Below, piece by piece: positions 8,266 through 16,441 of a DNA stretch of 37,782 nt. Below the pieces are notes generated by a model. It ran no database searches, was not told where the DNA came from, and saw nothing but the letters and a program-made list of their open reading frames with translations. The DNA is from a virus: positions 1 through 37,782 of IMG/VR virus record IMGVR_UViG_3300008113_004466; one strand, 5' to 3'. The position numbers and the translations under genes were made by a program. The stretch's first letter is position 1. Each line of letters opens with the position of its first letter.

Positions 8266-9424
8266 AGTCACGTTGACCTCCACTACGTTTAACATCTAAT
8301 GTAAGACAATGCCATCCGCCGTCCCAGAAGAATCTGTTACGTAACGGACATACTATAGGAGTAACACCTTTTGACTCTAATAGTTTAAGTAACTCAGGAT
8401 TGTCGCTGTTAACTACCACGTGCTTGTCATCAATTACTAAACAATTTAAATCAAAAATAGTTTCTTCGCAGAATCCTGTCCAATTAGGTAAAAAACTTTC
8501 TACAAATTCAGTAAATTGGTCATTACCCTCTTCTCCAGGAACCCACCAGTTTCCTCTATTTTTGTCTCTTAGTTTATACCACTGTCTAACATTATCCCAA
8601 TTAGGATCATTAAAGTAGATTATTTCCCAACCTGGAAATAACTTTTCGTAACCTTTAAACCAAGGTCCGGCAATAACTACTCCTTCCTTGACTACACTAA
8701 AGATACCATCTAGATGGCCGCCTATGCACACATCTTTATAAGAGAACTGAGGATACCGCTCGGTTAAGAACTCTAAAATGTCTGCGCTCTGCCATAGGTC
8801 AACCATACAGGTGGTACCTATTCGTGTTAGATTAGGACTGCAAAATCCCATTAAACTCATTACATTAGGATCTGGATTTTTAATAAAGTAGTCTTCTGGT
8901 AAACCTCGATCTTTAGCGGCAGCAATTAAATTTAGTTCACTACGTTTAAACTCCATAGCGCCATTGTAAATGCTTAGGTCTATTTGATCTTCACCGAACC
9001 ATTCAATAAACTTCTTAACATATCCTTCAACTTCAAATGTTCTGTCTGTAATTAATAACTTATTGCCCATTACAATGCTGTCGTCTCTGACTTGTAACGG
9101 GCTTGTGGGAATCATATTCTTTTTAATTAAGTCTGGACGGTCACTAGCAAATCCCATTTTGCCGTTGACGTCTACATAGTCTAGTATACTATCTTTGTAT
9201 CCAAGTTCCTTAGGAGATGCTTGTAATACATTAACACCGTGACTCTTTAATTGACTTTTAAAATACTCAATATCTTCGTTGGTCTCATCAACTATCTTTT
9301 TTAATACATTGGCTATTCTAGGATTTTTGACACCGTCAAAGAAACTAGCATCATAGACACTACCAACAATAACTGCTTCTAACTTTTGTAACTCATCCCA
9401 ACTATTTAATTTAATTTTGTCCAT
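8255..9424 (-). CDS. Amidinotransferase (glycine/inosamine amidinotransferase-like)
   Basis: A protein of 389 residues when started at the ATG at 9424 (MDKIKLNSWD), 14 bases inside the upstream gene's end; a longer frame to 9505 is unlikely. It carries the pentein-fold catalytic set: R113-D-D115 in QVRDDSIV, GGHLDG at 235-240, and C373 in GGWHCLT, the nucleophilic cysteine that forms the amidino-enzyme. The length suits arginine:glycine or arginine:scyllo-inosamine-phosphate amidinotransferases. The reaction would move an amidino group from arginine to an amine, making a guanidino compound. The acceptor is not known. A second, diverged copy lies at 15458. Confidence 0.85.
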   Translation of the reverse strand: MDKIKLNSWDELQKLEAVIVGSVYDASFFDGVKNPRIANVLKKIVDETNEDIEYFKSQLKSHGVNVLQASPKELGYKDSILDYVDVNGKMGFASDRPDLIKKNMIPTSPLQVRDDSIVMGNKLLITDRTFEVEGYVKKFIEWFGEDQIDLSIYNGAMEFKRSELNLIAAAKDRGLPEDYFIKNPDPNVMSLMGFCSPNLTRIGTTCMVDLWQSADILEFLTERYPQFSYKDVCIGGHLDGIFSVVKEGVVIAGPWFKGYEKLFPGWEIIYFNDPNWDNVRQWYKLRDKNRGNWWVPGEEGNDQFTEFVESFLPNWTGFCEETIFDLNCLVIDDKHVVVNSDNPELLKLLESKGVTPIVCPLRNRFFWDGGWHCLTLDVKRSGGQRDYGV

Positions 9425-9743
9425 CCGGCCAATCCCTGTAATATGCGTGTTGGATATTACCCGACACAAATTGATTAAAACTACGGTGTTTGTCTTCGAG
9501 TTCACCTTCTAACGGTGCTACACGTTGGAACGCTGTTTCTAACTGTGCCATATTATTGAACTCCATCATAATATGCCACTCGGGAATATCCATACTACGA
9601 AATCCCATTTTACATCTAGTAATTCTATAACTTACCATCTTGTCTTCATCAACTAAATGATCGAGAAAAGATTTCATATTGTTGACCCATGCTAGATCGC
9701 TGATGTCACCTTGCTTGTCTGCCCAGATATGATAGATATCCAT
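9411..9743 (-). CDS. Small conserved protein, ferredoxin-like fold (DUF6614-like)
   Basis: A protein of 110 residues beginning MDIYHIWAD at the ATG at 9743, which overlaps the stop of the upstream PP-loop gene as TAATG. Features are MVSYRITRCKMGF, IPEWHIMMEF, and a helix LETAFQRVAPLEGELEDKH, ending in YYRDWPD. This pattern of strand, helix, strand with a WHIMMEF core resembles a small family of dimeric alpha/beta-barrel proteins that I recall as DUF6614. The function is unknown. It sits between a PP-loop ATPase and an amidinotransferase. Confidence 0.55.
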   Translation of the reverse strand: MDIYHIWADKQGDISDLAWVNNMKSFLDHLVDEDKMVSYRITRCKMGFRSMDIPEWHIMMEFNNMAQLETAFQRVAPLEGELEDKHRSFNQFVSGNIQHAYYRDWPDGQN

Positions 9744-10513
9744 TATTGTTTTTCTGCCCATGCACGTTCAGAACACCAAAAACATTTGCCGCACTTAGGC
9801 ACATATTGTCCCGGTGTATAACTTTCATAAGTTAGTTCATCGAACTCGCCTTCGCAACTTCTAGTCTGATTATACAAATCTAAAATATCCAATCGTTGGT
9901 ATTGTTTAAAGATCCAACTTTTATCAACAAATCTAAAAGGATGACAACTAACTTTACCCATGTGTGTTGTTATCATCTTCTTAACGTTAGTTGGCACAGG
10001 TTCAATATCACGACGACTCATCGCTCCTTCAATTTCAATATCTGGATTGTGTGTTACTGCATTAAAGTAGGCGTCTACATTTTCTTTGTGACCAATATAT
10101 TCAGCAAATGCTCTAATTTCAATAATATCTCCGCTGTTGAGTTCGCCATACTCATCAACTATTGTAGGTCCTTTATTTCCCCATTCAAAATCGGGTGGTA
10201 AAAAGTTTTCATGTCTTACAAATCGTATGTGTCTGAATTTCTCTAAAAGTACAGTATACACATCTAAACTGTTATATCGTTGCCATGGACGAGTTTTCCA
10301 ACAACGTACATGTGTGATAATATGAACAGTAATATCATAATTGTTCTTTTGAATTAAGTCGCATAATAAGTAAGCAAGTAGTGCAGAATCTGCACCGCCA
10401 CTAACACTAATAGCAATATTTTTCCAATCTTTATCGAGTGGAAAATAAACGTCGTCGATTTCATGCAGGATATTAGTGTAAGGTGTTAAGTCGTACAACT
10501 GTTTTATATTCAT
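9743..10513 (-). CDS. PP-loop ATP pyrophosphatase, QueC-like
   Basis: A protein of 256 residues. The PP-loop SGGADS at 38-43 binds ATP phosphates, as in QueC, asparagine synthetase and related amidating or thiolating enzymes. The C-terminus has C220 and C241-GK-C244-FW-C247-SER, like the four-cysteine zinc site of 7-cyano-7-deazaguanine synthase (QueC). Other QueC partners (QueD, QueE, FolE) are not seen nearby, so a QueC-derived enzyme that amidates or adenylates another carboxylate is equally possible. It is first in the minus block that includes a DUF-type protein and the amidinotransferase, with a TTTAAATA box five bases upstream. Confidence 0.7.
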   Translation of the reverse strand: MNIKQLYDLTPYTNILHEIDDVYFPLDKDWKNIAISVSGGADSALLAYLLCDLIQKNNYDITVHIITHVRCWKTRPWQRYNSLDVYTVLLEKFRHIRFVRHENFLPPDFEWGNKGPTIVDEYGELNSGDIIEIRAFAEYIGHKENVDAYFNAVTHNPDIEIEGAMSRRDIEPVPTNVKKMITTHMGKVSCHPFRFVDKSWIFKQYQRLDILDLYNQTRSCEGEFDELTYESYTPGQYVPKCGKCFWCSERAWAEKQ

Positions 10514-10518
10514 ATAGG

Positions 10519-10526
10519 TATTTAAA
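10519..10526 (-). promoter_or_regulatory. Late-promoter-like box TTTAAATA
   Basis: The minus strand reads TTTAAATA, 7 of 8 matches to the T4 late box, separated by five bases from the ATG of the PP-loop gene. If used like a T4 late promoter, transcription would begin at or next to the A of the start codon. The 12-base divergent spacer leaves no other room for a minus-strand promoter. AT-rich sequence makes chance matches common. Confidence 0.35.
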
Positions 10527-11203
10527 TGTTAAAAAAATTAGACCATGCATTTCCGATAGACCCAATTATAGAACAAGTTAAAGCACTGCCCTACTTCGAA
10601 CGGTATATCCAATTAAACGAAACCTCCGAAGGGCGTTTATTTAACGGGCCGTATCAAACCAAATCTGAGTTCGTAGGAACTCCGCTGGGCAATGTTTTGG
10701 AAGCGTTGGGAAATGTAGGCGAAGCACGATTACTAAAGTTAAAAGCCGAAGAAAGTTACATGGCGCACTGCGATCCCGATGATCGGTTGCATATGAGTAT
10801 TATCACAAACGAATACTGCCGAATTATTGACTTAGAAGAAAATCAGATGTACCACTTACCAGTAGACGGAACTGTATGGTTAATGAACACTGGTAACGTA
10901 CATGTTGCTAGTAACTTTGGAGCACATGAGCGTATTCATTTAAACATCAGAGTACTGTTGCCAGATGTTACAGACGGATGGGTTCGCTTTACTGTAGAAG
11001 GCGGCGACTACGATTGGAAACACATTATTCAAATCTCCATTACACGATGGATGAATCGTGCCCTTAAAGAAGGCAAGATGGTAGGTATCAAAAAATTAAC
11101 TGACAGAGAAATGTTAGTAAATCCTCGAGACCAAGCGGCTATGGATGAACTTGTTCGTATAGGAGAACAAGCAGGATTTACTATTAAGACATCAACTGTC
11201 TAA
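10526..11203 (+). CDS. Aspartyl/asparaginyl beta-hydroxylase-family 2OG oxygenase
   Basis: A protein of 225 residues. The iron-binding set is H81-C-D83 in MAHCDPDD and H126 in TGNVHVASN, with R136 in HERIHLNIRV as the probable 2-oxoglutarate contact. The run VDGTVWLMNTG before the distal His is typical of the Asp/Asn hydroxylase (PF05118-type) jelly roll. It stands alone as a one-gene plus-strand island: it starts 12 bases from the divergent PP-loop gene and overlaps the convergent radical SAM gene by 12 bases. Substrate unknown; relatives hydroxylate free or peptide-bound amino acids. Confidence 0.75.
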   Translation: MLKKLDHAFPIDPIIEQVKALPYFERYIQLNETSEGRLFNGPYQTKSEFVGTPLGNVLEALGNVGEARLLKLKAEESYMAHCDPDDRLHMSIITNEYCRIIDLEENQMYHLPVDGTVWLMNTGNVHVASNFGAHERIHLNIRVLLPDVTDGWVRFTVEGGDYDWKHIIQISITRWMNRALKEGKMVGIKKLTDREMLVNPRDQAAMDELVRIGEQAGFTIKTSTV

Positions 11204-12268
11204 ATTCTGTCTTTCTAAGAATTGATCGCCTGGACGTGATATCTCTGCACTTTGTCCGCAAATTCTAGCACACATGATTAACTTCTTAGTAGTCCAGTAA
11301 GTTTCCCAAACAGATTGCCACGCATCTGAATCGATTACATTTTTAATCCCAACTGTAACTGCACTAGTATCGCCCAAGTCAGCAACTAACTCGGAATGCT
11401 GACGTTTTATCTCGTAGCGTAAAGATGCATTTACATTATCATAATCGTATTGGGTATAAGGAATACTTGCAAGCCAACAGCAAGGCATGATATTCTTGTA
11501 AGCATCTATATAGATTTCTTTATCGTTTTGAACTTTGCATTTGATTTCTAACGGAAGTACTGTAGTCTTATAGTTGTTAATCATGTCCTTGCTGATAAAA
11601 TGCATTTTGTTATCTGTAGGGGGTTCGATGTAATGTGTTACATCACCATGCTTGTCAATAACTCTATACTTGGGCTCTCCTAAAAATCTACTAGAGTTTT
11701 TAAGAGTGAACACTGTAAAGTTCATTTCCTTAGCAATGCGTCTTGCTTCTTCTTCTTGATGCTCGTTGTGTTTAAATTTAATAAATGCCCATTCGGCTTT
11801 ACCGCCAGCATTAATAAATGTTTGAGCATTTTGAATAACTTTGTTATAGTTGACACCAACTCTATACAACGATAATGTATCTTCTAGACCATCTAATCCA
11901 AATACTACCATATGGTTTTGTGGAAGACTTTGAGCAAGTTCTTTCCACCACGATTCGTTACGTAATCCGCCATTAGTATGAATGTTAATAACCAAGTGTG
12001 GATTCTGTGGAGAGATCCACTTAATCATTTCTAAAAAGTCGTTGTTTAACAATGGATCGCCGAAGTTTCCACAGAAGTAAATGCCTTGTACTTGTGCAAC
12101 TACCTCAGGAGTAAAGATATCTTGAAAATCTTTAAGTGTCCAATTGTTAATTTTTAACAACGGATTGTCTTGTCCGCCGTGATAATTTCTAGCACACATT
12201 GGACAACTGGCTTGGCAGTTATTGGTAATTTCTAAATGGATTGTACGGAGTTCGTTGAATTTAAACAT
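11192..12268 (-). CDS. Radical SAM/SPASM protein
   Basis: A protein of 358 residues from the ATG at 12268 (MFKFNELRTI); a longer frame reaching 12439 would run into the divergent gene and is rejected. The cluster motif is C18-QAS-C22-PM-C25. The usual GGEP is replaced by GNFGDP at 67-72, as in several SPASM-type sugar- and peptide-modifying enzymes. Near the end IKCKVQ, MPCCWLAS and CARICG supply cysteines for auxiliary clusters. It is a single minus-strand gene between two plus-strand islands. Its architecture differs from the other radical SAM genes here, so it probably has another substrate. Confidence 0.83.
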   Translation of the reverse strand: MFKFNELRTIHLEITNNCQASCPMCARNYHGGQDNPLLKINNWTLKDFQDIFTPEVVAQVQGIYFCGNFGDPLLNNDFLEMIKWISPQNPHLVINIHTNGGLRNESWWKELAQSLPQNHMVVFGLDGLEDTLSLYRVGVNYNKVIQNAQTFINAGGKAEWAFIKFKHNEHQEEEARRIAKEMNFTVFTLKNSSRFLGEPKYRVIDKHGDVTHYIEPPTDNKMHFISKDMINNYKTTVLPLEIKCKVQNDKEIYIDAYKNIMPCCWLASIPYTQYDYDNVNASLRYEIKRQHSELVADLGDTSAVTVGIKNVIDSDAWQSVWETYWTTKKLIMCARICGQSAEISRPGDQFLERQNLDS

Positions 12269-12293
12269 GTCATGATATTTACTTTTATTTCCC

Positions 12294-12301
12294 ACCGCGG
12301 T
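12294..12301. repeat. 8-base GC-rich palindrome in a divergent spacer
   Basis: ACCGCGGT is a perfect palindrome in an otherwise AT-rich 52-base spacer between the divergent starts at 12268 and 12321. The spacer also holds an AATAAGTA box at 12309-12316 four bases before the plus-strand ATG and an AGTAAATA box on the minus strand at 12276-12283. A regulator site is possible; the palindrome is short enough to be chance. Confidence 0.25.
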
Positions 12302-12320
12302 AAAATAAAATAAGTATATT

Positions 12321-13007
12321 ATGACCTTTAATTTTAGCAAAGAACCTTTACCAAATTCTAGAGAGTATTTGTTTAGTGATGCCAAATGTTTAAAACTTGA
12401 CTTGACTGTTCCGTTTGAGGAAATGGCCGAAGAAGCCAAGGCATTACGATCAAAATTTATTCTTTATAGGAACAACGATGGTTACGATCATAAAGGTTGG
12501 TGGAGTTTGCCAATACACGGATTAGGTTTAGATAAACCTATGAGTTGGGATGCCTACGATTATGCCAGTCCTAATGAGGCTGCAAAAGATTTTCGTTGGA
12601 CAGAAATTGCAGAACAATGTCCTGTAACTGTAAACTGGCTTAAAACAGTATTTCCTAGCCAGCGTTATGGTCGTGTAAGATTTATGCTTTTAGAAGCAGG
12701 TGGGTATATATCTCCACACTCCGATGGTCCTCACAGAATTCCTGAACCAGTAAATGTAGCATTAACTAATCCCAAAGGTTGTGAATGGCATTGGGGAGAT
12801 GGAGGCATTTTAGACTTTCCGCCAGGTACTGCTTATGCTATGAATATTAGTTATGAACACAGTGTTTATAACAATAGCAACGAAGATCGTTATCATTTAA
12901 TTATACATCATCATGATTCAACTCCTGAATGGAAAGATATGATGAAACTTGCATTGGAAAAACAAGATGAAACAGGTTATTTTTATTACAGTCAAGATCT
13001 CTACTGA
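12321..13007 (+). CDS. Aspartyl/asparaginyl beta-hydroxylase-family 2OG oxygenase
   Basis: A protein of 228 residues. It has H133-S-D135 in ISPHSDGPHR, a distal H180 in YEHSVYNNS and R190 in EDRYHLIIHH, the full iron and 2-oxoglutarate-binding set of the Asp/Asn hydroxylase family. The WGDGGILDFPPGTAY stretch is the expected strand pair before the distal His. It is first of five genes in the largest plus-strand island. Its 3' end overlaps the next gene by 41 bases. The substrate is unknown, but it may act on a product of the aminotransferase and amidinotransferase encoded downstream. Confidence 0.8.
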   Translation: MTFNFSKEPLPNSREYLFSDAKCLKLDLTVPFEEMAEEAKALRSKFILYRNNDGYDHKGWWSLPIHGLGLDKPMSWDAYDYASPNEAAKDFRWTEIAEQCPVTVNWLKTVFPSQRYGRVRFMLLEAGGYISPHSDGPHRIPEPVNVALTNPKGCEWHWGDGGILDFPPGTAYAMNISYEHSVYNNSNEDRYHLIIHHHDSTPEWKDMMKLALEKQDETGYFYYSQDLY

Positions 13008-14277
13008 GAGTGAATGGCTCAACGACAAGATGTTACAATTAACACTTGCCGGTCAACATCAACTCAGTGAAGGAAAATATCCAATATATGTAGTAGACAA
13101 ATATGAAGATATCAATCAGTACATGGATCAAGCAGAGTGGCTGTTCGTAGAAACTGCTGGCGATATTATTATAAACAGAGATCATCTTTGGAAAAAATTA
13201 CATAATATAGATCAAAGCGTTGGAGTTATTGGTCATTTAATGTGGTACCCTGAAGATCCTACTCCACATTTACACGAACAATGTTTTATATTAAACACCA
13301 ATACGTTTCGAAGTCATGTATTAAATTTTACAGATACTTACAAAGATACTGGTCGAGAATTTGTCAGAGGCCACGGAGATATGAATTGTGGTCATGCTCC
13401 GTTAAGTATTACATTGTCTGAAAATATTGTTTCTAGAGAAATCCAATTTGGTACTAAAGTAATGGAGCATGCCTTGATCAACGGGTACAGTGTTGTAAAC
13501 TTTGATACAGAATGGAGATATCCTACTTTTCATAAAAACTTTGTAGCCATTGACGATCTTGTCGATGATTTAGATTTAGATAAAGATAGATTTAAACTAG
13601 CATCCAGAGGATTTTTCTATCCTACCACCGACACTGAATTATTTGAAAAATGTTTAAAGTCGTTGTCAATGTCTGATGAATTAGAAGAGACTCAAAAATT
13701 AATTATATCTATTTTAGGAAAATTCTTATCATGGGAATATGTGAATATGTGGCAATGGGATGGCAACGAACCACATATTCAAGGAGATGTAGTTATTTGT
13801 CCTGCTAACGGCTTATTAGGAGAAAACATGGCATTAACTAGTAATGCCAAAAAGATTATATTTTATGATATCAACCATCATAACATCGAATTTAAGAAAG
13901 ACCTTTATACTAACTGGGACGGAATTAATTATCAACAGTATGGAGAAAACTGGGCTCGACAAAAAGGTTTAGAAATAGAACCTAGATTAGATAGTGCGCA
14001 AAATAGTGCAGAATTATTGATGGGCGACAACTTAAAAGTTTTTGAAAACTGGAATAAAATTCGCAATTTAGATGTAGAATTTCATTGTTTAGATTTTATC
14101 AATAATATTGACACGTTATTAAAAGATCAAAAAAACTTCTTTTTACACACTAGTACTATAATGAATTATTTCATTATTACAAATATAAGACACGATACAT
14201 CTACTATTAATAATGCAAGATCAAAAATTCAAGAATACTGTACAAAAAATAACGGTAACTGGATTGAAAGCAAATGA
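12967..14277 (+). CDS. Large protein of unknown function, possibly two domains
   Basis: A protein of 436 residues when started at the ATG at 12967 (MKQVIFITVK); an upstream TTG at 12949 is also in frame. The N-terminal region (roughly 1-130) has short beta strands such as PIYVVDKY, WLFVETAGD and VGVIGHLMWY and contains several His-rich loops. The C-terminal half (from about 260) has DVVICPANGLLGENMAL and KKIIFYDINHHNIEF, which loosely resemble a Rossmann-fold nucleotide or SAM pocket. No catalytic motif is decisive and I do not recognise the family. The stop overlaps the next start (ATGA). Confidence 0.5.
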   Translation: MKQVIFITVKISTESEWLNDKMLQLTLAGQHQLSEGKYPIYVVDKYEDINQYMDQAEWLFVETAGDIIINRDHLWKKLHNIDQSVGVIGHLMWYPEDPTPHLHEQCFILNTNTFRSHVLNFTDTYKDTGREFVRGHGDMNCGHAPLSITLSENIVSREIQFGTKVMEHALINGYSVVNFDTEWRYPTFHKNFVAIDDLVDDLDLDKDRFKLASRGFFYPTTDTELFEKCLKSLSMSDELEETQKLIISILGKFLSWEYVNMWQWDGNEPHIQGDVVICPANGLLGENMALTSNAKKIIFYDINHHNIEFKKDLYTNWDGINYQQYGENWARQKGLEIEPRLDSAQNSAELLMGDNLKVFENWNKIRNLDVEFHCLDFINNIDTLLKDQKNFFLHTSTIMNYFIITNIRHDTSTINNARSKIQEYCTKNNGNWIESK

Positions 14278-14882
14278 CGTACAAACTTATTAAATGGACT
14301 CCTGAATTAGATTTGACCGAGTTTTACTCGGAGGCTAATAGGCGCGGTTACGAAAATAATAACAGTCAAAAAACAATGTTTGACTGTTTTCTTAACGAGC
14401 GTGAATGGGCAGGTTGGATGTTAGAGTACAATGGCAAGTTCATCGGAGGAGTGTGTATACATAGTTTTGACGACGTGATGGGTCCTAATAGTTATAGAAT
14501 CCTAGCAAGGACTTGCACATTTACCAGCGAAACTCACAAACCTTGGCCTCATACTAAACAAACAATTATTGTAGAGCAACAATGTTGTGCTACACAATTT
14601 TTTATACCTATAAGTATTCAATGGGCTGGAGAGGGCAAGCGATTTTTTGCTACAAGTAACGCCAATCCTATGGGTAGTCAACAACGAGTTAATAATTTGT
14701 GGTTTCCTATGCAAGCCGAGTTAGGTAGATTTTCATGGGTTAAAGAAGCACACTATCGAGGATGCGATCAAAATGTATGGGAACTAAATGTAGACGAATG
14801 GAAGAAAAGTTTAGCAATGTACGAAATATGGCCGTGCGAGTTTCCTTCTGAGGATCCAAGAACAGAATATGTCAAACTTTGA
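14274..14882 (+). CDS. Unknown protein, weakly GNAT-like
   Basis: A protein of 202 residues. An N-terminal region with GWMLEYNGKFIGGVCIHSF and YRILARTCTF resembles the first GNAT strands. A middle part with EGKRFFATSNANP and QQRVNNLWFP has no clear acetyl-CoA loop. Cysteines occur in QQCCATQF. It starts in an ATGA overlap and overlaps the following aminotransferase by 14 bases, so it belongs to the same transcription unit. The assignment as acyltransferase-like is only a suggestion. Confidence 0.4.
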   Translation: MTYKLIKWTPELDLTEFYSEANRRGYENNNSQKTMFDCFLNEREWAGWMLEYNGKFIGGVCIHSFDDVMGPNSYRILARTCTFTSETHKPWPHTKQTIIVEQQCCATQFFIPISIQWAGEGKRFFATSNANPMGSQQRVNNLWFPMQAELGRFSWVKEAHYRGCDQNVWELNVDEWKKSLAMYEIWPCEFPSEDPRTEYVKL

Positions 14883-15468
14883 TGTGGTTTCTAAATTTGA
14901 AGATGTAGTAGCAGAATTTTATTCTGCACCATATGCTGTAGCCACAGATTCATGCACACATGCTCTTGAATTATGTTTAAGATATAAAAATATAAAACAA
15001 GCAAGTTGTCCTAGTAATACATATCTTTCTGTTCCTATGACATTTGTAAAATTAGATCTTGACTGGAATTTTAGAAAAGAAACATGGCAGGATTATTACT
15101 ATATAACAGAACAAATTATCGATGCCGCAGTGCTTTGGCGTAAAGACAGTTACATTAAAGGAACATTGATGTGTATAAGTTTTCAATTTAGAAAACATCT
15201 TAGTCTTGGTAGAGGCGGTGCAATACTGTGCGATGACCCTGAAGCAGCCATGGTATTAAAAATGATGAGTTACGATGGCCGTGTTCCAAACGTTCCGTGG
15301 GCTGAACAAGATATATCCATGTTAGGCTATCATTATTATATGACTCCGGAAACAGCAGAACTAGGATTGAATAAAATTGTTAATGCAATGAAAACTCCTC
15401 CTAAAATATGGTCTAACAATGACTATCCAGATTTATCAAAAATGAAAGTATTTAAAGATGTTAAGTAA
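14869..15468 (+). CDS. Short DegT/DnrJ/EryC1-type sugar aminotransferase
   Basis: A protein of 199 residues, about half the usual 370-400. The family motifs are nevertheless clear: AVATDSCTHALEL (cofactor phosphate loop), PSNTYLSVPMTF, IIDAAVLW with D85 (pyridine-nitrogen Asp), and SFQFRKHLSLGRGGAI with K109 as the Schiff-base lysine. YHYYMTPETAELGL follows, as in full-length sugar aminotransferases. The last part is abbreviated. Such enzymes add an amine to a keto-sugar or cyclitol. The amidinotransferase that follows with an 11-base overlap could then act on that amine. Confidence 0.75.
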   Translation: MSNFDVVSKFEDVVAEFYSAPYAVATDSCTHALELCLRYKNIKQASCPSNTYLSVPMTFVKLDLDWNFRKETWQDYYYITEQIIDAAVLWRKDSYIKGTLMCISFQFRKHLSLGRGGAILCDDPEAAMVLKMMSYDGRVPNVPWAEQDISMLGYHYYMTPETAELGLNKIVNAMKTPPKIWSNNDYPDLSKMKVFKDVK

Positions 15469-16441
15469 AAACGAGTGGAGTCCTTTAAAGAGTGTTATTG
15501 TGGGAGTTGCCGACGGTGCAACTATTCCTCCTTTAGATATAAGTTTGCGTGTGGTTAATTATGCAGACAAAAAAGACGAAAAGGATATACCACAAGGTCT
15601 TTATCCACAACAGGTAATCGATGAAGCCAACGAAGATCTGGAAGTGTTTTGCAATTTTCTTAAAGGCGAAAGTGTAGAGGTACTAAGACCAAAACGTACA
15701 CCACTACCTAACTATTATAATTATTGTCCTAGAGATAGTGTGCTAGTTTATAGAGATATGATACTAGCATCGCCACAACCTTTACGTGCAAGACACAAAG
15801 AGTATTTGGCCATGCACGAGCATTTTGAACCTTTAGAACGACTAGGCGCAAGATATATCGAAGCGCCATTGAATCGCAATGACGACTTATATAATCTGAA
15901 TTGTCTAGGAGATAAGGACACACTTGCGTTGAATGAAACACAACCTTGTTTCGATGCGGCAAACATATTACGTGTCAACGATGATTTAATTTACCTTGTT
16001 AGTAACAGTGGTAATAAGAAGGGCGCAGAGTACTTACAAAGTCTAGTAGGTAATAAGCGTGTATGGACATTGGAAGGTGTCTACAGTTACATGCACATCG
16101 ACAGTACTATTACACTACTACGAGAAGGATTAATGCTGTTAAATCCTAGTAGAATAAAAAGTATAGATCAATTACCTAAGCCTTTACAAAATTGGGACGT
16201 TGTGTGGGCGCCGGACCCTGGTGAAGTTGCACACTATCCTGGTTACTGTAATAGTAGCAAGTGGGTAGCAATGAATATCTTTTCTGTTAATCCTAATCTA
16301 GTGGCAATACCAGATCATCAACACGAATTGCGAAAAGAATTAGAAAAGCACAAAATAGAATGTGCGATGCTGCCGGCAAGACAACAACGCACATTAGGTG
16401 GAGGATTCCACTGCGTTACGTTGGATTTAATCCGCGAATAA
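15458..16441 (+). CDS. Amidinotransferase-family protein, second copy
   Basis: A protein of 327 residues and shorter than the copy at 8255. The pentein catalytic set is present: R92-D93 in YCPRDSVL, FDAAN at 165-169, H213-I-D215 in YMHIDSTI, and C319 in GGGFHCVT as the nucleophile. The DAANILRV loop and the HIDSTITLLREG stretch are typical of glycine amidinotransferase-like enzymes. It lies directly downstream of a sugar aminotransferase, so amine formation and then amidination is a plausible sequence of steps. Its 3' end overlaps the convergent gene by 26 bases. Confidence 0.82.
   Translation: MLSKNEWSPLKSVIVGVADGATIPPLDISLRVVNYADKKDEKDIPQGLYPQQVIDEANEDLEVFCNFLKGESVEVLRPKRTPLPNYYNYCPRDSVLVYRDMILASPQPLRARHKEYLAMHEHFEPLERLGARYIEAPLNRNDDLYNLNCLGDKDTLALNETQPCFDAANILRVNDDLIYLVSNSGNKKGAEYLQSLVGNKRVWTLEGVYSYMHIDSTITLLREGLMLLNPSRIKSIDQLPKPLQNWDVVWAPDPGEVAHYPGYCNSSKWVAMNIFSVNPNLVAIPDHQHELRKELEKHKIECAMLPARQQRTLGGGFHCVTLDLIRE

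Noticed and set aside
9425-9505. Longer N-terminus for the amidinotransferase up to 9505
   Set aside because: It would overlap the upstream small gene by about 95 bases; MDKIKLNSWD at 9424 fits the family start.
9743-10513. Evidence for 7-deazaguanine DNA modification
   Set aside because: Only a QueC-like PP-loop protein is visible; no QueD, QueE, FolE or transglycosylase partners are in the window.
12269-12439. Extension of the radical SAM gene at 11192 to a start at 12439
   Set aside because: It would overlap the divergent 2OG oxygenase gene and add a low-quality N-terminus; the ATG at 12268 directly precedes the conserved domain.
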